A DNA stretch of 64,000 nt from Euglena gracilis. Lineage: Eukaryota; Euglenida; Euglenophyceae; Euglenales. Under the pieces are notes generated by a model that was not told the DNA's origin, ran no database searches, and worked only from the letters and a program-made list of their open reading frames with translations. Shown here in pieces: positions 1 to 12,085 of the stretch (positions are counted from its first letter, which is position 1; each line of letters begins with the position of its first letter). A program made the position numbers and the translations under genes. The DNA is taken from assembly GCA_039621445.1 (NCBI GenBank), contig CP154956.1, positions 40,531,509-40,595,508 of the forward strand, read 5' to 3'.

Positions 1-597
1 AGTTAGTGCGACCGGAAAAATTGTTTCCGTGCGCCGCGACCGCCGCGGAAAAAAAATTTTTGTAACCGGCTGCGCCGCGGCAAAAATTTTTCTGTGCGCC
101 GCGAATGCCGCGGCACTGGTTTATGTGTGCGCCGCGACCGCCGCGGAAACTTTTGAAGTTTGTGCCGCGACCGCCGCGGCAATTGTCTTTTTAAATTGTG
201 TCCCACATATACATCCTTTCGGCCTCATCCCTTGCCTGGCCTCTTTGATTTTTTCTCGACCATGGCTGAGAAGGGAATTTGGCAGCAGGGAGTGAACTTT
301 TGCAGTTTGTTCTTGTTTGTTTTCACAGATCAGCTTTCATCATCTATCAATTTACTGTTTCCACCAAAAATGTTGGGTGTTGTGTTGCTGCCAATACGTT
401 CTTGAGCTCCGGGCAGAAAATTTTTTGTGCCGCAACCACCGCGGAAAATTTTTCCCCTTGCGCCGCGACCACCGCGGCAATAAATTTTGCTTGTGCCGCG
501 ACAGCCGCGGCAAAAATCTTTCTGTGCGCCGCGACCACCGCGGAAAAAAAAAATTTGCGCCGCGGCATGAGCGCCGCGGCGCACTAACTACAAGTAT
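1..597. mobile_element. TIR element, family 1, copy A (left edge cut by the window)
   Basis: The left end reads AGTTAGTGCGACCGG and the right end is its inverse, CGCACTAACTACAAGTA. Between them, blocks of a GCCGCG-AC-C-GCCGCGG palindromic motif separated by AAAATTTT runs repeat about ten times in two clusters (about 25-185 and 425-585) around a unique core near 190-420. A second copy lies inverted at 13744-14223 and shares the core segment around 360-420. No coding capacity is visible, so I read it as a non-autonomous DNA element with strongly structured ends. Short arginine- or alanine-rich reading frames here are products of the GC motif. Confidence 0.7.
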
Positions 598-1530
598 GGC
601 CCCCCCCCCGGTGTCGGAAGCGCCCCCAGTTCCATGGGCATTTGTGTTTTTACCCAGGAGACAGCCTCCGTTCCGCTTTTAACGCAAAAAGGCAGTTATT
701 TTTTTGCCAAAAAAACTGTTCATTCTTTTGCACCGACTACGGGGAGCCTAGGGATCCTTCTCTTTGAATGCACTGCCTCCGTGGCGACAACACAGTCTTT
801 AACCCGCCAGCCTAAATTGTCGAAGCAGCCACCGCGTAGTTAATGCTGGCGAAGCAGCGGGCCCCGCGGTGTTCGTGCCGACGAAATTCGGAGTGACGTA
901 AATTTAGGCCGAACGTAATTTGGTTGCCTCCGGTACGTCGTCTGCTCTGGCTTCTTCGGGGCTTCACTTGCAGTTTTATACGCTGTGGTGTTCTCCAGTG
1001 ATTCAGTTATCTCGGATGTGACACCCAAAAACGAGACACCAGCTTCTCGAGACACCGGTTCAGCTGTGAAGCCGCACGTGAGCCGCACGATATGGGGCTG
1101 TGAAGCCCCATACACAGTTTTCACCTTTGTGATTTTTGATATCTTTTGAATGATTAAAAAAATTAAGCAGCGATTTTGATTTCCCTTTTTCAAGCAAAGT
1201 ACAGAAAAATTCCCCGTACATAGTGTGTGGAAATGGAAATGGATGACACAGAAATGGATGGACATCGTTACAGGATGAACAGTTGCAGTTGTTTTGATGA
1301 CACAAAAGCAAGGTTAGGTTTAGACTTTTGTTAATTAGGGCAAATGCCCAGGGTAGATTTCCTCATTTCCAAGCGTTGAGTTTGTGTCAAATTTCGTTCC
1401 TTTCAACTATTCTATTTTTATTAAGATGTGTTTTACAAGATTGTTATAAAGACGCAATAGGTTTGGGGCTGTCCACTGCAAGGTACTTTGCAATCTGCGG
1501 GGTTGGGGGTAAAAAACAAAACTGAAACAC
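598..1530. other. Stretch without a supported gene
   Basis: Mixed-composition sequence. A minus-strand open frame crosses about 840-1265, but its N-terminal part is low-complexity and no family is recognisable. A short piece near 920 (TTTGGTTGCCTCCGGTAC) recurs near 7500, so at least part of this region is repeat-derived. Confidence 0.5.
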
Positions 1531-1539
1531 GCACACCCG

Positions 1540-1885
1540 TTTTGCGCAGGTCGCTGCAGCTTCTTGGTTCCAGTAACGTCGATATCCACGTTGAGCCTGC
1601 AAGGGGAAAGTGAGTTCATAACTTTCCCAACAGCCAACAGGCACACCTCATCAAAAAGAAAGTAGCTTGGCGTGCGATGACCAGGTAACCACCAGGTAGC
1701 TTGATATTCCCCGATGTACGGACACCAATGTATCTGTAGAAAAAGAGCCTCAGGAAACACCAATCCTTCACACTTATCAGAGAAATCAGCAGACAGCTCG
1801 TTTGGAGCTTGTATTCTTCCAAAGATGAGATCACCCTGTCTTCCGCCCATTCACCATATTCTGTCTGAAGGCCTTTGAGCACAAA
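1540..1885 (-). CDS. Putative exons of an unrecognised split gene (partial)
   Basis: On the minus strand an open frame near 1882-1775 is followed by a pyrimidine-rich CTACAG acceptor ending at 1734, an exon at 1733-1647 ending GATGAG, a 50-nt GT...CTTGCAG intron (1646-1597) and another open segment from 1596 down. Joining the second and third segments keeps one frame open (ends ...ATFFLMR, continues LNVDIDVTGTKKLQ). I do not recognise a family. The 50-nt intron resembles the short introns of the transposase gene at 44-47 kb, so this may be another transposon gene rather than a host gene. The start and end are not determined. Confidence 0.3.
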
Positions 1886-2034
1886 TTCTCAACCAAATAA
1901 CCAACCTTGAACTCTCACCTGCTATGTTTGCACCCCAAGGTCAGATTACAAAATGAGCAAAGAAGACACAACTCAGTAACCCCCAGTTACCACTTGAGCA
2001 GAGCCACACGCCGAGCCAAAGACAAATCAATGGG

Positions 2035-2298
2035 TCACATAGACGCGCAGAGAAGCAAAACACAACAAAAGGTACAAACGCCCCCCTCCCCGCCCAAAAT
2101 ATATATTGAAGGTGACCTTTGCTCATCTTCCGCTAAGCAACCTCCGCAGCCGGACAACACTCTCATTGTACATTACACCCACAGTATAAGCTACCCGCGA
2201 CCTGTGGCGGCACAGGGAGTCACAAGGGGGTTCCTCTTGCGGCGAGGGCCAAAAGAGACGTTTCCCTTGGCCCGGGGCACGGTTTGGGTGAAGCTGTG
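2035..2298. repeat. Dispersed repeat, family 2, copy A
   Basis: From about 2100 to 2298 the sequence matches 7145-7365 in the same orientation. Shared landmarks are TTGAAGGTGACCTTTGCTC, a block on the ACCCACAGTATAAG motif, and a near-identical stretch over 2195-2295 (7260-7362). No coding signal. It may be an end or long terminal piece of a larger element, since the two copies bracket the retrotransposon remnant at 6.4-6.9 kb. Confidence 0.6.
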
Positions 2299-2387
2299 CT
2301 GCCCACCGTGGTTATGGTTACCTTCACAGGTGTTTTTTCCCCAACATTCTGCCGAAATACTGGGCTGAAAACTGCGACATTCGTGTG

Positions 2388-2390
<3 letters not shown>

Positions 2391-2481
<91 letters not shown>

Positions 2482-2712
2482 TATAATATATATATATATA
2501 TATATAATATATATATATATATATCTATATATATATATATAATATATATATATTATATCTCTCTCTATATCTATATATGATATATATCTCTCTATCTCTC
2601 TCTCTGATCTCTCTCTATCTATCTCTCTTTATGCTATTGTCTCTCTCTTATATATCTATGTCTCTCTAGCTTGTTCTCTATATGTAATCTCTATAGATAT
2701 ATATATATAGAT
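2391..2712. repeat. (TA)n / (TATC)n / (TCTC)n microsatellite
   Basis: A long TA array with occasional phase slips grades into TATC and CTCT repeats. Apparent isoleucine/tyrosine frames are artefacts. Confidence 0.95.
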
Positions 2713-5700
2713 AGACACCACCTCGCTTTGCCCAAAATGCCATGGTCAACTTGATGTCTGGTCACCACTTGCTCTGCTGCAAATACAACAATCTTACCCG
2801 GCGGCATACAGGCCCGGGCGAAAACCGCAAGTATATTAAATACGTCAGGAATTAAACCGCAAGGAATTTAATCCGGTGAGCCCCCGCCAGTCGGGGAATT
2901 AAATCCGGTCGCCCTGTTTTCGGCAAAATTTTTTGGATCATTGCTGCCAGGGTTACCTTGCTCAACTCGCATGTCTCACCTTTTTTGCGTGTCGGTTCGC
3001 AGACGCGGAAGAAAAACTTTTCCATTCCCGCATTTCTTTGTGCAAAAAAAAAGCCTCCAAACGTCGAAAAACCACAGCCACCTCTCCACACAAACCACAG
3101 CACAAAACCACACACAAATGCCACACACCTCACTCACACACTCACACACGCCTCTTTCAGATCCTTCCCAAATGATACACCACATCACCAGAACAAATTC
3201 CCAGTCAAAAAACAGTTCGTTGCAAAATGGTCTTTGCTGGCCCAGGGCCTTTTCAGGCCACTGGTGCAAAATCTTTTCAGATTCACACACAGGAAATTTG
3301 AGAGACACATTTGTAAAAACAACAATGCAGCAGAAAAAGAAAAACAGGTGCAAAATCTTTTTTTTTTTCAGATGGTTCACACACAGGAAATTTGAGAGAC
3401 ACATTTGCAAAACACAACAATGCAGCAAAAAAAACAGGTGATATGTAACAAAAAATGCAATGCAGCAGTTACAAAACATTTTTTTACCTGCCATCCTTGT
3501 CCTTGTCCTATTCTTCAGCTTCTCTCAATTCACCTGAAGAAAATACATGCAACAGAGAATACCCACAGAAAGAGGAAAACATAAACAGGCTTTGCAGAAC
3601 GTTGTACTAAAAAACCATGTGATGCCACAGATGCATGCCACAGACATTTGATGTAACAGCCACAGACTTTTCATTAAAGTTCATTTTTCCAGGCTAACAG
3701 TGGAAAATATCAACACAGCAGACTTTCACTGGAAATGAGCAATTCAGCAGAACGAATGACAGGATCATACCATGCCCCCCCCCCATATTGTACCCCCCCC
3801 TGGGAGCCATTTTCGAGGGGAGGGGTACATTATGGGGGGGGGTACATTATGGGGGGGGGTCCCTCAGAGGGGGGGTACAGGCATTTTTTTGCCCATTTTT
3901 TTTGCGTCCGCCGATGGCGGCCAGAAAACTAAGATCCACCGAATTTTCACCGACTCGAAAAAATCTTCCGGCCGCCTTCGGCGGCCGGTTTTTGGTCAAA
4001 AAATTTTCGGGGGGGTCGGGGGGGGGGTACATTATGGGGGGGGGTACAATATGGGGGGGGGGGCATGGTACCTTCAACTGTCAAGTTCTTTATCTTTCAA
4101 TTTGACCATTGCTACTTCTTCCCATGAACTTTACTGCCTGCCATAGGTGCCGGATCAATTTTTTCTCGGGGGGGGGGGGGGGCGAACATTCCACCGAACG
4201 CTGAAGACCGACATATGGAGCAAGCTGTTACCCGAAGGTTGCGGTTTTAGAGAAGGTTAAATGTATGGTTGGTGGCGCTTCTCGTGGGATGTGGGGGGGA
4301 AGCTAGGTATTGTTCAGCGTGCAGGGGGGCGGTAGAGGTGCAAAGGCGCTTAAAGGCGGGTGAGCCGCGGGAGAAGATGCGGTTGAGGATACGACGGAAG
4401 GGATGATAGATGGAGAGGCCCCCCACTGTTGCCTGGCATAGCCAAGAAAACGTTTTGGTGAAACAATCGCGATTTTTTGAGGCCCAAAGATGACCAAAAA
4501 TGACCATTTTCGGACACAAAACGGCAAATTTGGGGGCCGCGCGCTCTGCGCGCGGCCAAAAAAAGCATTTTTTTGGTCAAAAATGGCCAAAAATGGCAAA
4601 AAATGACCACTTTTTGGACCCGAAAAGCACCGATTTTAGGATGCGTTCCGCCCGCGCGGCCGGCCTCGGCCCCCCCCCCCCCCCCCCTCCCCCCCGCGCG
4701 GCCGCCCGCGCGGCCGCTCGCCCCCCCCTGGACCCCCCCCCTCCCCCCACTGTGCCTAGCCTCCTAAGGGACCCCCCAAATGCTCAAATAAGGGGGGGGG
4801 GTCAACTAAGGGGGGTCGAAAATTTGGCTTTGCGAGAGGGCAAAAAATTTCGGCGCCTTCGGTGACTAAACAAATTTCCTCCCCGGACCCAAATGCTCAA
4901 TTAAGGGGGGGTCAAATAAGGGGGGGGGGGTGGTAACGTGTGTGTTATCCACAAGAAAATTTGCAGAACCACAAAACGTTCACAATCACCTCAATTTTTA
5001 TCGAAGAAAAGCAAAGGTTTTTACCCCGTGCCACCCGCGAGCAGCGAAACGGTGGCCATTTTTTCTGTATAGAAAGGTGAAATGGTCACATGAAATTCTT
5101 TTTAAGATTGGACCCCTGGGGAGCCTGGGTGCGCCGGACTTGGGGATGGGTCGTGTGTGCAGGATTTTCCTCCATTTTTTAAAATAGTTATCCCAAACCC
5201 AAAGACCAATGTGGGCTGGGGACAAGGGAGCTAAAATGTCAAATTTCAGTGCTGCCCGAAGGGCAGCTAGACGGTAATGGTTTTCCTTCCAACAAAGTGT
5301 TAAAATACACCTAAAATATATATCAGAAAAGGCGTGAAGGGCAGAACAGGCGTCTCTGATGCCGTGTTCACGACGGAACCGGCGTCCCTCACCGCTTTTT
5401 TGCAACAAAAGTTGTGTGTTGTCCAAGAGTCAAGGGGAGGGGGAGGGGCGGGGACCACGGCGCAGAAGGCACCGAGACTTCAAATAAAATTTCATAAAAA
5501 GTTCCAAAAATGACATTTTTTATTTTTTTTCGTTCAAAAAATGGCCTTTTGTCGGTCAAAAAATGGCCTTTTGGTGAAGTTCACCGGAGAATCCAAACCC
5601 CTAAAACCAAACTTGGGCACGTTTGGAACATGACACGTATGTTTGTCATCTCCCAAAAATGAGGTTAATAAAGGAAATTTTGCCTATTTGCCATTGGTCC

Positions 5701-6360
5701 TTGAATGCCGTTGGTCCTTGAAACTTCCCCAGGGGCCTGCCATTATGTCAAACAAAAAACATTTTTGTCTTGAAATTTTCATGCCCCCTCCCAAACCCCC
5801 TCCCAAACCTGGTGTGCTGCCCGAAGGGCAGCCAGACGGTTGCGGTTTTCCCTTCAGAGATTGTACAACACTGGTGTGAAAATCAATAATTTTCCTTTTC
5901 ACTTATAAATTTGGACAAAACTTTGGTTCATAACTACAACACATTTTTGTGAAGTGAAAAAAAATTTTCTTCCCAAAATCTCGGGGGGGGTGGCCGCCCC
6001 CCCCCGACCCCCCCTTGTGGCACCCCTGCTGCCTGCAGTCTTGGGAGCCCTGGAGAGGGGGAAAAAATCATTTGATTAGTGAGGGACATGAACCTATCTG
6101 TGTTGAACTTCTTCATCAGCTTGATCAATTATGTGCACCGCTTCAGGATTCGCCTTCTTTTCAATACCAAACATTTTTTCATTGGTTTCTGACCAGGTGT
6201 GCAACTGTGGAGGGTAGATGAAAGAACGCGTATACTTTCGCTATTTCAGGTAAGTAATACCCGGGGGAATTAAGTCCGTGGACCACCCGACGGTCGAGGA
6301 ATTTAACCGGATTTAATTCCCCCGAGGTTTTTCGTCCAACCGAAATAAATGACCACGAGA
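2713..6360. other. Gene-poor stretch with G/C-run elements
   Basis: No convincing gene. 3777-4065 has G-run blocks with the phrase GGGGTACATTATGGGGG repeated and an internal GGCCGCC-TTC-GGCGGCC hairpin. 4160-4185 and 4670-4740 are C or G runs. 4480-4620 and 5490-5580 are rich in TTTTTGGCCA-type phrases. 5340-5400 carries a fragment of the CGGTTCTGTC...GCCGG repeat seen at 15.4 and 21.6 kb. 2840-2915 and 6255-6340 both carry the phrase GGAATTTAA...CCGGATTTAATTCC, probably related ends. Confidence 0.6.
4778..4932. repeat. G-run element, family 3, copy 1
   Basis: Begins AATGCTCAAATAAGG followed by G runs, contains GGGCAAAAAATTTCGGCGCC, the hairpin-like GGCGCCTTCGG, and ACCCAAATGCTCAATTAAGGG, and ends in GTCAAATAAGGGG. 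The same order of blocks recurs at 11931-12085 and in reverse at 11750-11915 and 12985-13130. Non-coding, probably a MITE-like element. Confidence 0.65.
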
Positions 6361-6370
6361 TTTAGGGCCG

Positions 6371-6917
6371 GGCCAGTACAGCAATTCAGGACTATTTGGC
6401 ATCCCTGGCTCAGCGAGCAGGGTTCCAAGCAAAGAAGGAGCAACGTGCTGGCGACAATTCCCGGCCGGGTGACGTTTTCATTCTTCGACTGGACAGTGAT
6501 GGCCCAGTTGCGATTGATGTCACCATCCGCCATACTCAGATACCAAGCAACCCCTTGGCTCAAGCTTCTCAACTGCAGGCCTGGCAAGAAAGACAAGAAA
6601 AGGACAAACATCGCAAATATGATGCTGCTTGTGCACGCCGCGGTTGGAGGCTCACAGCCTTTGTCTTGGACTGTTTTGGCGGAATGGGCCAAGAAGGCCG
6701 CACATTGATGTCCACCCTCCTGAAAGCCATATTGGGCCAACGGGAGGGATGGCTTCAACGGCAATTAGAAGCAGATGTCTGGCAAGGGTTGTCCCTGACA
6801 TTGGCAAAAGAAATCTCAAAACAATTGGTCTGGAGCTTCTTCACTGACCTCTCCACTGACTTCCAAATGGACACTCCATCTAGTTCCACAGCTTCTCATG
6901 TGCCGTACACTTCATAA
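6371..6917 (+). pseudogene. Retrotransposon-derived C-terminal nuclease-like fragment
   Basis: An open frame of 173 residues (from about 6396) reads RPGDVFILRLDSDGP...AIDVTI, then QERQEKDKHRKYDAACARRG, then WRLTAFVLDCFGGMGQEG and a helical tail. This order (RPxDV, hydrophobic-D-V-T, an E/K-rich helix with KYxxxC, then a GW...V(D/E) strand and a G-x-G turn) is what I know from the C-terminal PD-(D/E)XK-like region of protein tails seen in many non-LTR and related retrotransposons. The reverse-transcriptase domain that should precede it is not visible upstream, so this is a remnant. The assignment rests on pattern recognition, not on a search. Confidence 0.5.
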
Positions 6918-7365
6918 CCGACCACAATCCTCAAACTTGCTCCCTCGTTGCTAACTCAATGCCCACAAAGCACGTTGTCATCGGAGCCACAAACCCCACC
7001 ACAAAACGCCAAAAAGAAACCAAAATGAAAGCCACTTGCCACGACGGAGGGGTCCTCATCACGAACCACCGACACACACACGCCATGGCAAGAAGAGCAA
7101 AAACCTGACACAAACACGCCATCATGTGGCAAAAGAGGAACAAACGCCCCCTTCATATTGAAGGTGACCTTTGCTCATCTTCCTCCGGCCACTAACCTCC
7201 GCACCCTGAACATTTGTCACCCTGCACTCTTTTGTACATTACACCCACAGTATAAGCAACCCGCGACCTGTGGCGGCACAGGGAGTCACAAGAGGGTTCC
7301 TCTTGTGGCGAGGGCCAAAAGAGACGTTTCCCTGGGCTCGGGGCACGGTTTGGGTGAAGCTGTGC
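6918..7365. repeat. Dispersed repeat, family 2, copy B, and adjoining spacer
   Basis: 7145-7365 repeats 2100-2298 in the same orientation. 6918-7140 is AC-rich spacer with no gene seen. Confidence 0.6.
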
Positions 7366-7687
7366 ATTCGCGACAACACATCGGAAGTGCTAAATATCGC
7401 CCTGCATTTACCACGCGGCACCTGGACTGTTCGCCAGCATAATAGTACAGCAGGCACTAATGCGGAATTAGTGCGAACGGACATTTCAGTACCGCGGGAT
7501 TTGGTTGCCTCCGGTACAGGAAAAGCTTTTGACTGTCCATGGAAGTTTGATGTCGCAGCGTCAGCTGTGAAAGGGGACCAGAAGGCAGTGGGCCCCCGAA
7601 GAAAAGACTCGCCTTGCACAGAAGTTTCTTGATGTTGGATACCCCCATCTGGCAACAACCGAAGGAGACTGTCCATCAGGGTCCATA

Positions 7688-9640
7688 GTGCGTGGGTGGG
7701 CTGTGAAACTTATTCTTGGTGGCTTCCCGATGAATGTCGGCCGTCCGAAACATCTGGACAATCGAGAGGAAGCAGATTTGGTTGCCACCGTCACCCAGCT
7801 GAGGTCCTGTAGTGCAGTGATTGACAGAGAGGTGTTGACGTTGTTGGGATCTGAAGTGATGTGTGAGTACCGGGGGGCCACGGCTGCTTTACCAATGTTG
7901 CCCAGGGATGGGAGGGGTGAAGCACAAATTCAAATGGAAACCAGCCCCCCAGCCCTGACATTGGGCAAGGACTGGGTGAAGTCTTTCCGAAGGCGACACA
8001 AATTGGGGAGACTGAGAAGGGCAACAACAGGCCGGATGGAATCAACCCCCGCCGTCATCCAGAAGGACAACCGATGGCGACATTTTTATTTGGCAGTGTG
8101 CAGGTCTGGGTTATGTTTTGTCCAGCATTTCACCGCCTACTTTTTTTTAGTGAACCGCGGGACTGGGATCTTGGGCAAGGGCCCATTCCCTTCTGCCTGC
8201 AATTTGCAGCAGATGAAACCCCAATCATGTACCACCCCCGGGTGCGCGGCACGTATTTGTGTGTTCGAACGAAACAAATTCAAATTTTGGGGCAAAGCAC
8301 ACAGAGGTTCATCTGGGGTTCCATTTCAGACCCCAATGTTCAATTGTGGGTGGACTGGGTGGGGGGGGTCCAGGTGGGTCCCTGCAGCCGAAAAACGCAT
8401 GATCACTGGGACACCAGTCAGCACAAGGGAAGGAGATATTGGTATCATGCAAATAATTTGGCGTGGGAAGACACGCGCCTCTGAGCCCCAAGTACACCGA
8501 CAGCATGCACAAATGTACCACGCACAAACAGTTCATCATTGCATTTTTTACCATTTTTTTGCCCCTCCCCCTGGTGTGGACGTGCCTGTTGCAGACCACT
8601 CACCCAAAAAAATGCAGACCACCGCGACCTTTGGGACCCTGCTTGCAAAAGTGTGGCGCAAGGCAGAAGAAACGCGGAGTAGACTTCTTTCAGAACCCCC
8701 CCCCCCAACATGGGTGGGTCGGTCCAGACGCGGGGGGGGGGGGGGGCTGAAGGATTCTCCAGGGGGGCTGCAAAAAAAAGAAGCCTGACGCAGAGGGAAC
8801 GTGGGTTCCCTCCGGACTGTCCGGCAATTCTGCATCTGGACAATGTTTCCTCCCACCATCACAGCCTTTTGGAGAGAGTGGGTGTGGAAGAATAGAAATT
8901 TTGGTTTTCTAACTACATTTTGTCCTTCACAGGTGCAGCACCACACGACGAAGTGGATCGACTTTACCGATGTGTGGACCATCCTCATCTGTTCGTCATC
9001 GTTGGACTGCCCAATCGGTCCCATGTGTTGAACTTGGTGACCATGCCATTTCTTGAAGCGTGCCCCCCCTCCCCTCCGCAGGCGGCGAACGTGTTGTGTT
9101 CTTTTGGGGAGGTTTGACTGGTTTTTTGACAGGTGTTTGCCCGGATTGAAAGTGGAAAATGACATTGTTTTTTAGTCGAGGCCCTGAAAAAAATCTTTTA
9201 GTACTTTTTTGTGTTTGTGACCCCCGATCATGACCCCCCCCCCAGGGGGCGACAGGCAATGGTATGTTGCTGACCAGCACATCAACCTGTCCCTGCAGAA
9301 GCACATTCGGGAGAGGGCCAAGCTTCGTGTGGTTCACCACCTGCTGGATATCAGAAGCGGCATCCTGCCTGCCGGTGTGTGTTGGTGTGTTCAATATTTC
9401 AGGGAAAATGACTGAAGATGCAGTGTTTGAAATTCGGCTGGGCCCACTGTTCCGTTTCCCAGCTTGCATTTTTGGTCTTTGCTTTTTTGTGGTTTCAGGT
9501 TCTCGTTGGGATACGAAGGAAGCCACCATGAAGCCCTTGGTGTGTGATTGGATTCACGAGTGGTTGCAATCTCCCACTGAAGCGCCTTTGTTGACAAAAT
9601 ACAACAGTGTCTCAATTTTACTGATGTCTTTGCTCAAACA
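7688..9640 (+). pseudogene. pogo/CENP-B-like DDE transposase, broken
   Basis: 7730-8090 encodes GRPKHLDNREEADLVATV, then LGKDWVKSFRRRHKLG, the usual form of the N-terminal psq/CENP-B helix-turn-helix DNA-binding region (W..F..RH). About 8200-8340 encodes FAADETPIMYHP, matching the first catalytic aspartate strand of DDE_1 transposases. About 8815-8890 encodes AILHLDNVSSHH, the second aspartate strand. About 8935-9060 encodes HLFVIVGLPNRSHVLNLVTM, where the family has LPxxxTHxLQPLD; the third acidic residue appears lost. Around 9250-9610 are tail-like segments (RERAKLRVVHHLLD; RWDTKEATMKPLVCDWIHEW). The segments lie in different frames with G/C runs and apparent introns between them. Some breaks may be introns, but the missing third acidic residue argues for decay. 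Confidence 0.6.
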
Positions 9641-9769
9641 GAGATTTTAAAAAGTTTTGGAAATCATTGCTGTTTGACTTCAAAACGGAAGACAAAAGGT
9701 GCTTGTCTTAAAATGTTTTGAACTGAGGGTTGTCATTCCTGTTTGACTTCAAAACGGAAGAAGAAGAAA

Positions 9770-10440
9770 GGTGCTTGTCTCCAACATGAGGGACTGGATC
9801 AGGACGTCTTGGGATTTGTCCCTTCGGATGGACTCTGTTCCCTATCCTCAAACCAGGGACGTTTCCTCCCACTCCTGTGTCTGCATTTTGACATCTTTTT
9901 CCTGCAGAAAGAAACCCATCATGGCCATGGCCCCCCCGCCCACCTGGGAATCCCGCCAAAACGGGTCAATTTTTTTCGTCCTGCAATTTGTTCCAAAATT
10001 ATTTCGCATTCTGAACGGTTTTTGCCCAACCCGCCCCCCCCCCCCCGGCCTCCGTGTGGACTCGCCCTGAAAACGGCACTGGTGTGGACTATTGACGCGG
10101 ACATTGCAATCGAACGTGCCAACGGAGTTGAACAACCTGTTGGGGGTCTGTCTGACGAGGATGTGGACGTTGTGATGCTCTGGCATCTGTCCAGTGGTTG
10201 ATCCCGTTCTGGGCGCAGATGAAGGCCTGGCGGACGACAGCAGCACGTCAGGCTCCGGGTCTGAGTACAACGCCATCAACCAGGAGAAGGAAGAAGAGGC
10301 TGTGGCCAGAGCCCTGCAGAATGCTCTTACAATTGGTCGTCGAGTCCTGCCGGATCGTCGGTCAGGGGTGTTTTCCAATATGCCAGTGCAGCTGCCAGCG
10401 AAGGTTCGCAAAGTGTTCGATATAAGGATGGTTTACGTGG
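9770..10440 (+). CDS. Unrecognised exon-like segments downstream of the pogo-like gene
   Basis: A frame over about 10070-10200 reads TALVWTIDADIAIERANG...SDEDVDVVMLWHLSS, and a second over about 10199-10430 reads DSSTSGSGSEYNAINQEKEEEAVARALQNALTIG (split here from a longer run). Acidic, serine-rich and helical composition suggests real coding sequence, perhaps the C-terminal part of the preceding transposase or an accessory protein. CTGTCCAG near 10196 could be a splice acceptor. I do not recognise a family. Confidence 0.3.
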
Positions 10441-11400
10441 GAGGGGGGCACCCCCCCCTAATGGCCCGCAGGGGGGTCCGGACCACCCCCCCCCAGCTGC
10501 CAGGGGCATAAGGAGGTACACGGGACCACCCCCAAAAGGGTCAATTTTTTCCTCCGGCGCTTTGCGCCGAATTTTTTTTTTGCATTTTTGGCCATTTTTT
10601 TGCCCAAAACACTTTTGGTCGTTCTGGGGGGGGGCAGAATTTTTTTTGCCCCCCCCGAAAATCGGTCAACGGTGGGGGGTTTCCTCCCCACCCCCCCCCT
10701 CCTGGCCCGCAGCCCCCCCCCTCCTGGCCCGCAGGGGGGGGTCCGGACCACCCCCCCCCCCTCCTCTCGAACCCTGCCCCAGGGTGCTTCGACATCTTGC
10801 CCCTGTTCCTGGGGCCTGGCGCGGGCCAAGCGCCTTTGCACAACATCGTCTACCTCTTGACCTTGGAGTATCCTTTGCACTGTGTCCCTTGTGGTCTGCA
10901 ACGTGGCCGTCTGCATTTTTTGTGTGTGTGTGTGGTTTCAGTTTCTTCCCCAGCCAAAAAAAGGGAGCATGCTTTTTTTTCATTCTCTATGTTGTTCGCC
11001 AACTGGGGGCCAAGTGTGGGTGGGACCCGGTCCTCCCCCCCCCGGAGGGGTTGGGCCAGAGATTTTTGAAAAGTTGCGGGCCGTGGGGGGGGAGCCCCCC
11101 CCCACGTGGGGGGCCTGAATTTTCGGCGCCGAGCGCTTGGAAATTTTTCCGCCCAAAATATCTTTAAAACCCCAACACTTCTTTCGAGTTTTGCCGTTTT
11201 GTATTCACACAGAACCGAAAGAATGCAGACGATGTTGCTATTTGCGCGTCATACGTGTGGACTTCTCTGGTAAACTGTTCTCACTTTTCTGGTGAACCGT
11301 TGGTGAGCACATTCGGGACCGCATTCGCTTTTGTGCGTGTTGTTTTACAATTATCATTCCTTCTTTTGGTTTTGATTGTCGCGATGGTTTTCATAGTCCA
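10441..11400. repeat. G/C-run element cluster
   Basis: Repeated phrase GGCCCGCAGGGGGGTCCGGACC (10465, 10728) between C runs, a GGCGC-TTT-GCGCC hairpin at 10553 and long T/C tracts. No gene seen. 11160-11400 is plain AT-rich sequence with nothing recognisable. Confidence 0.6.
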
Positions 11401-11747
11401 AAAAAATTAGTTCGGTTTGGACAAAAATGTTTATCCCCCGCAGGTTTCATCCAGCAGGACTGGTTGAAGAAACTCTCCCCCTCCAAAAAAAAATTGCACT
11501 GCCCCTTTGGGGCAAGGCAGTACAGTTGGTCAAACCTTGGGACCCCCCCCCCCCCCCCCCTGTACAGTTCCAACCCCCCCCTCCCGGGCCCCCCCCCCCG
11601 CTTCCAACCCCCCCGAGACAAATGAAAATATTTTAAAAACGGCTTGTTTTTTGAAACAAAAAAAACATGCTTTTTTAAGGGGGTGGTGCGGGTCGCGGGG
11701 GGGGGGGGTCATGGGGGGGTCACGAAGGGGGGGGGGTCGCGGGGTCA

Positions 11748-12085
11748 AATACCCCCCCCTTTATTTGACCCCCCCTTAATTGAGCATTTGGGTCCGGGGA
11801 ATTTTTTTTTTCATATGCGCCGAAGGCGCCGAAAATTTTTTTGCCCTTATTCTAAAGGAATTTTTGACCCCCCCCCTTATTTGACCCCCCCCCTTATTTG
11901 AGCATTTGGGGGGTCCGTTGGCCCGTGGGTGTGCTCAAATAAAGGGGGGGGGTGGTAAGGGGGGGGGTCAAATAAGGGGGAGGGTCAAAAATTCCTTTAG
12001 AAATAGGGCAAAAAAAAATTTCGGCGCCTTCGGCGCATGAAAAAAATTTTTCCCAGACCCAAATGCTCAATTAAGGGGGGGGTCA
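11748..12085. repeat. Large inverted repeat made of two G-run elements (family 3, copies 2 and 3)
   Basis: The left arm (about 11748-11915) runs C run, TTATTTGACCCCCC, TTAATTGAGCATTTGGGTCC, GCGCCGAAGGCGCC, TTCTAAAGGAATTTTTGACC, C run, TTATTTGAGCATTTGG. The right arm (about 11931-12085) is its reverse complement with few changes. Only about 15-20 nt separate them. It could form a long cruciform or a double-stranded RNA if transcribed. Confidence 0.8.
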
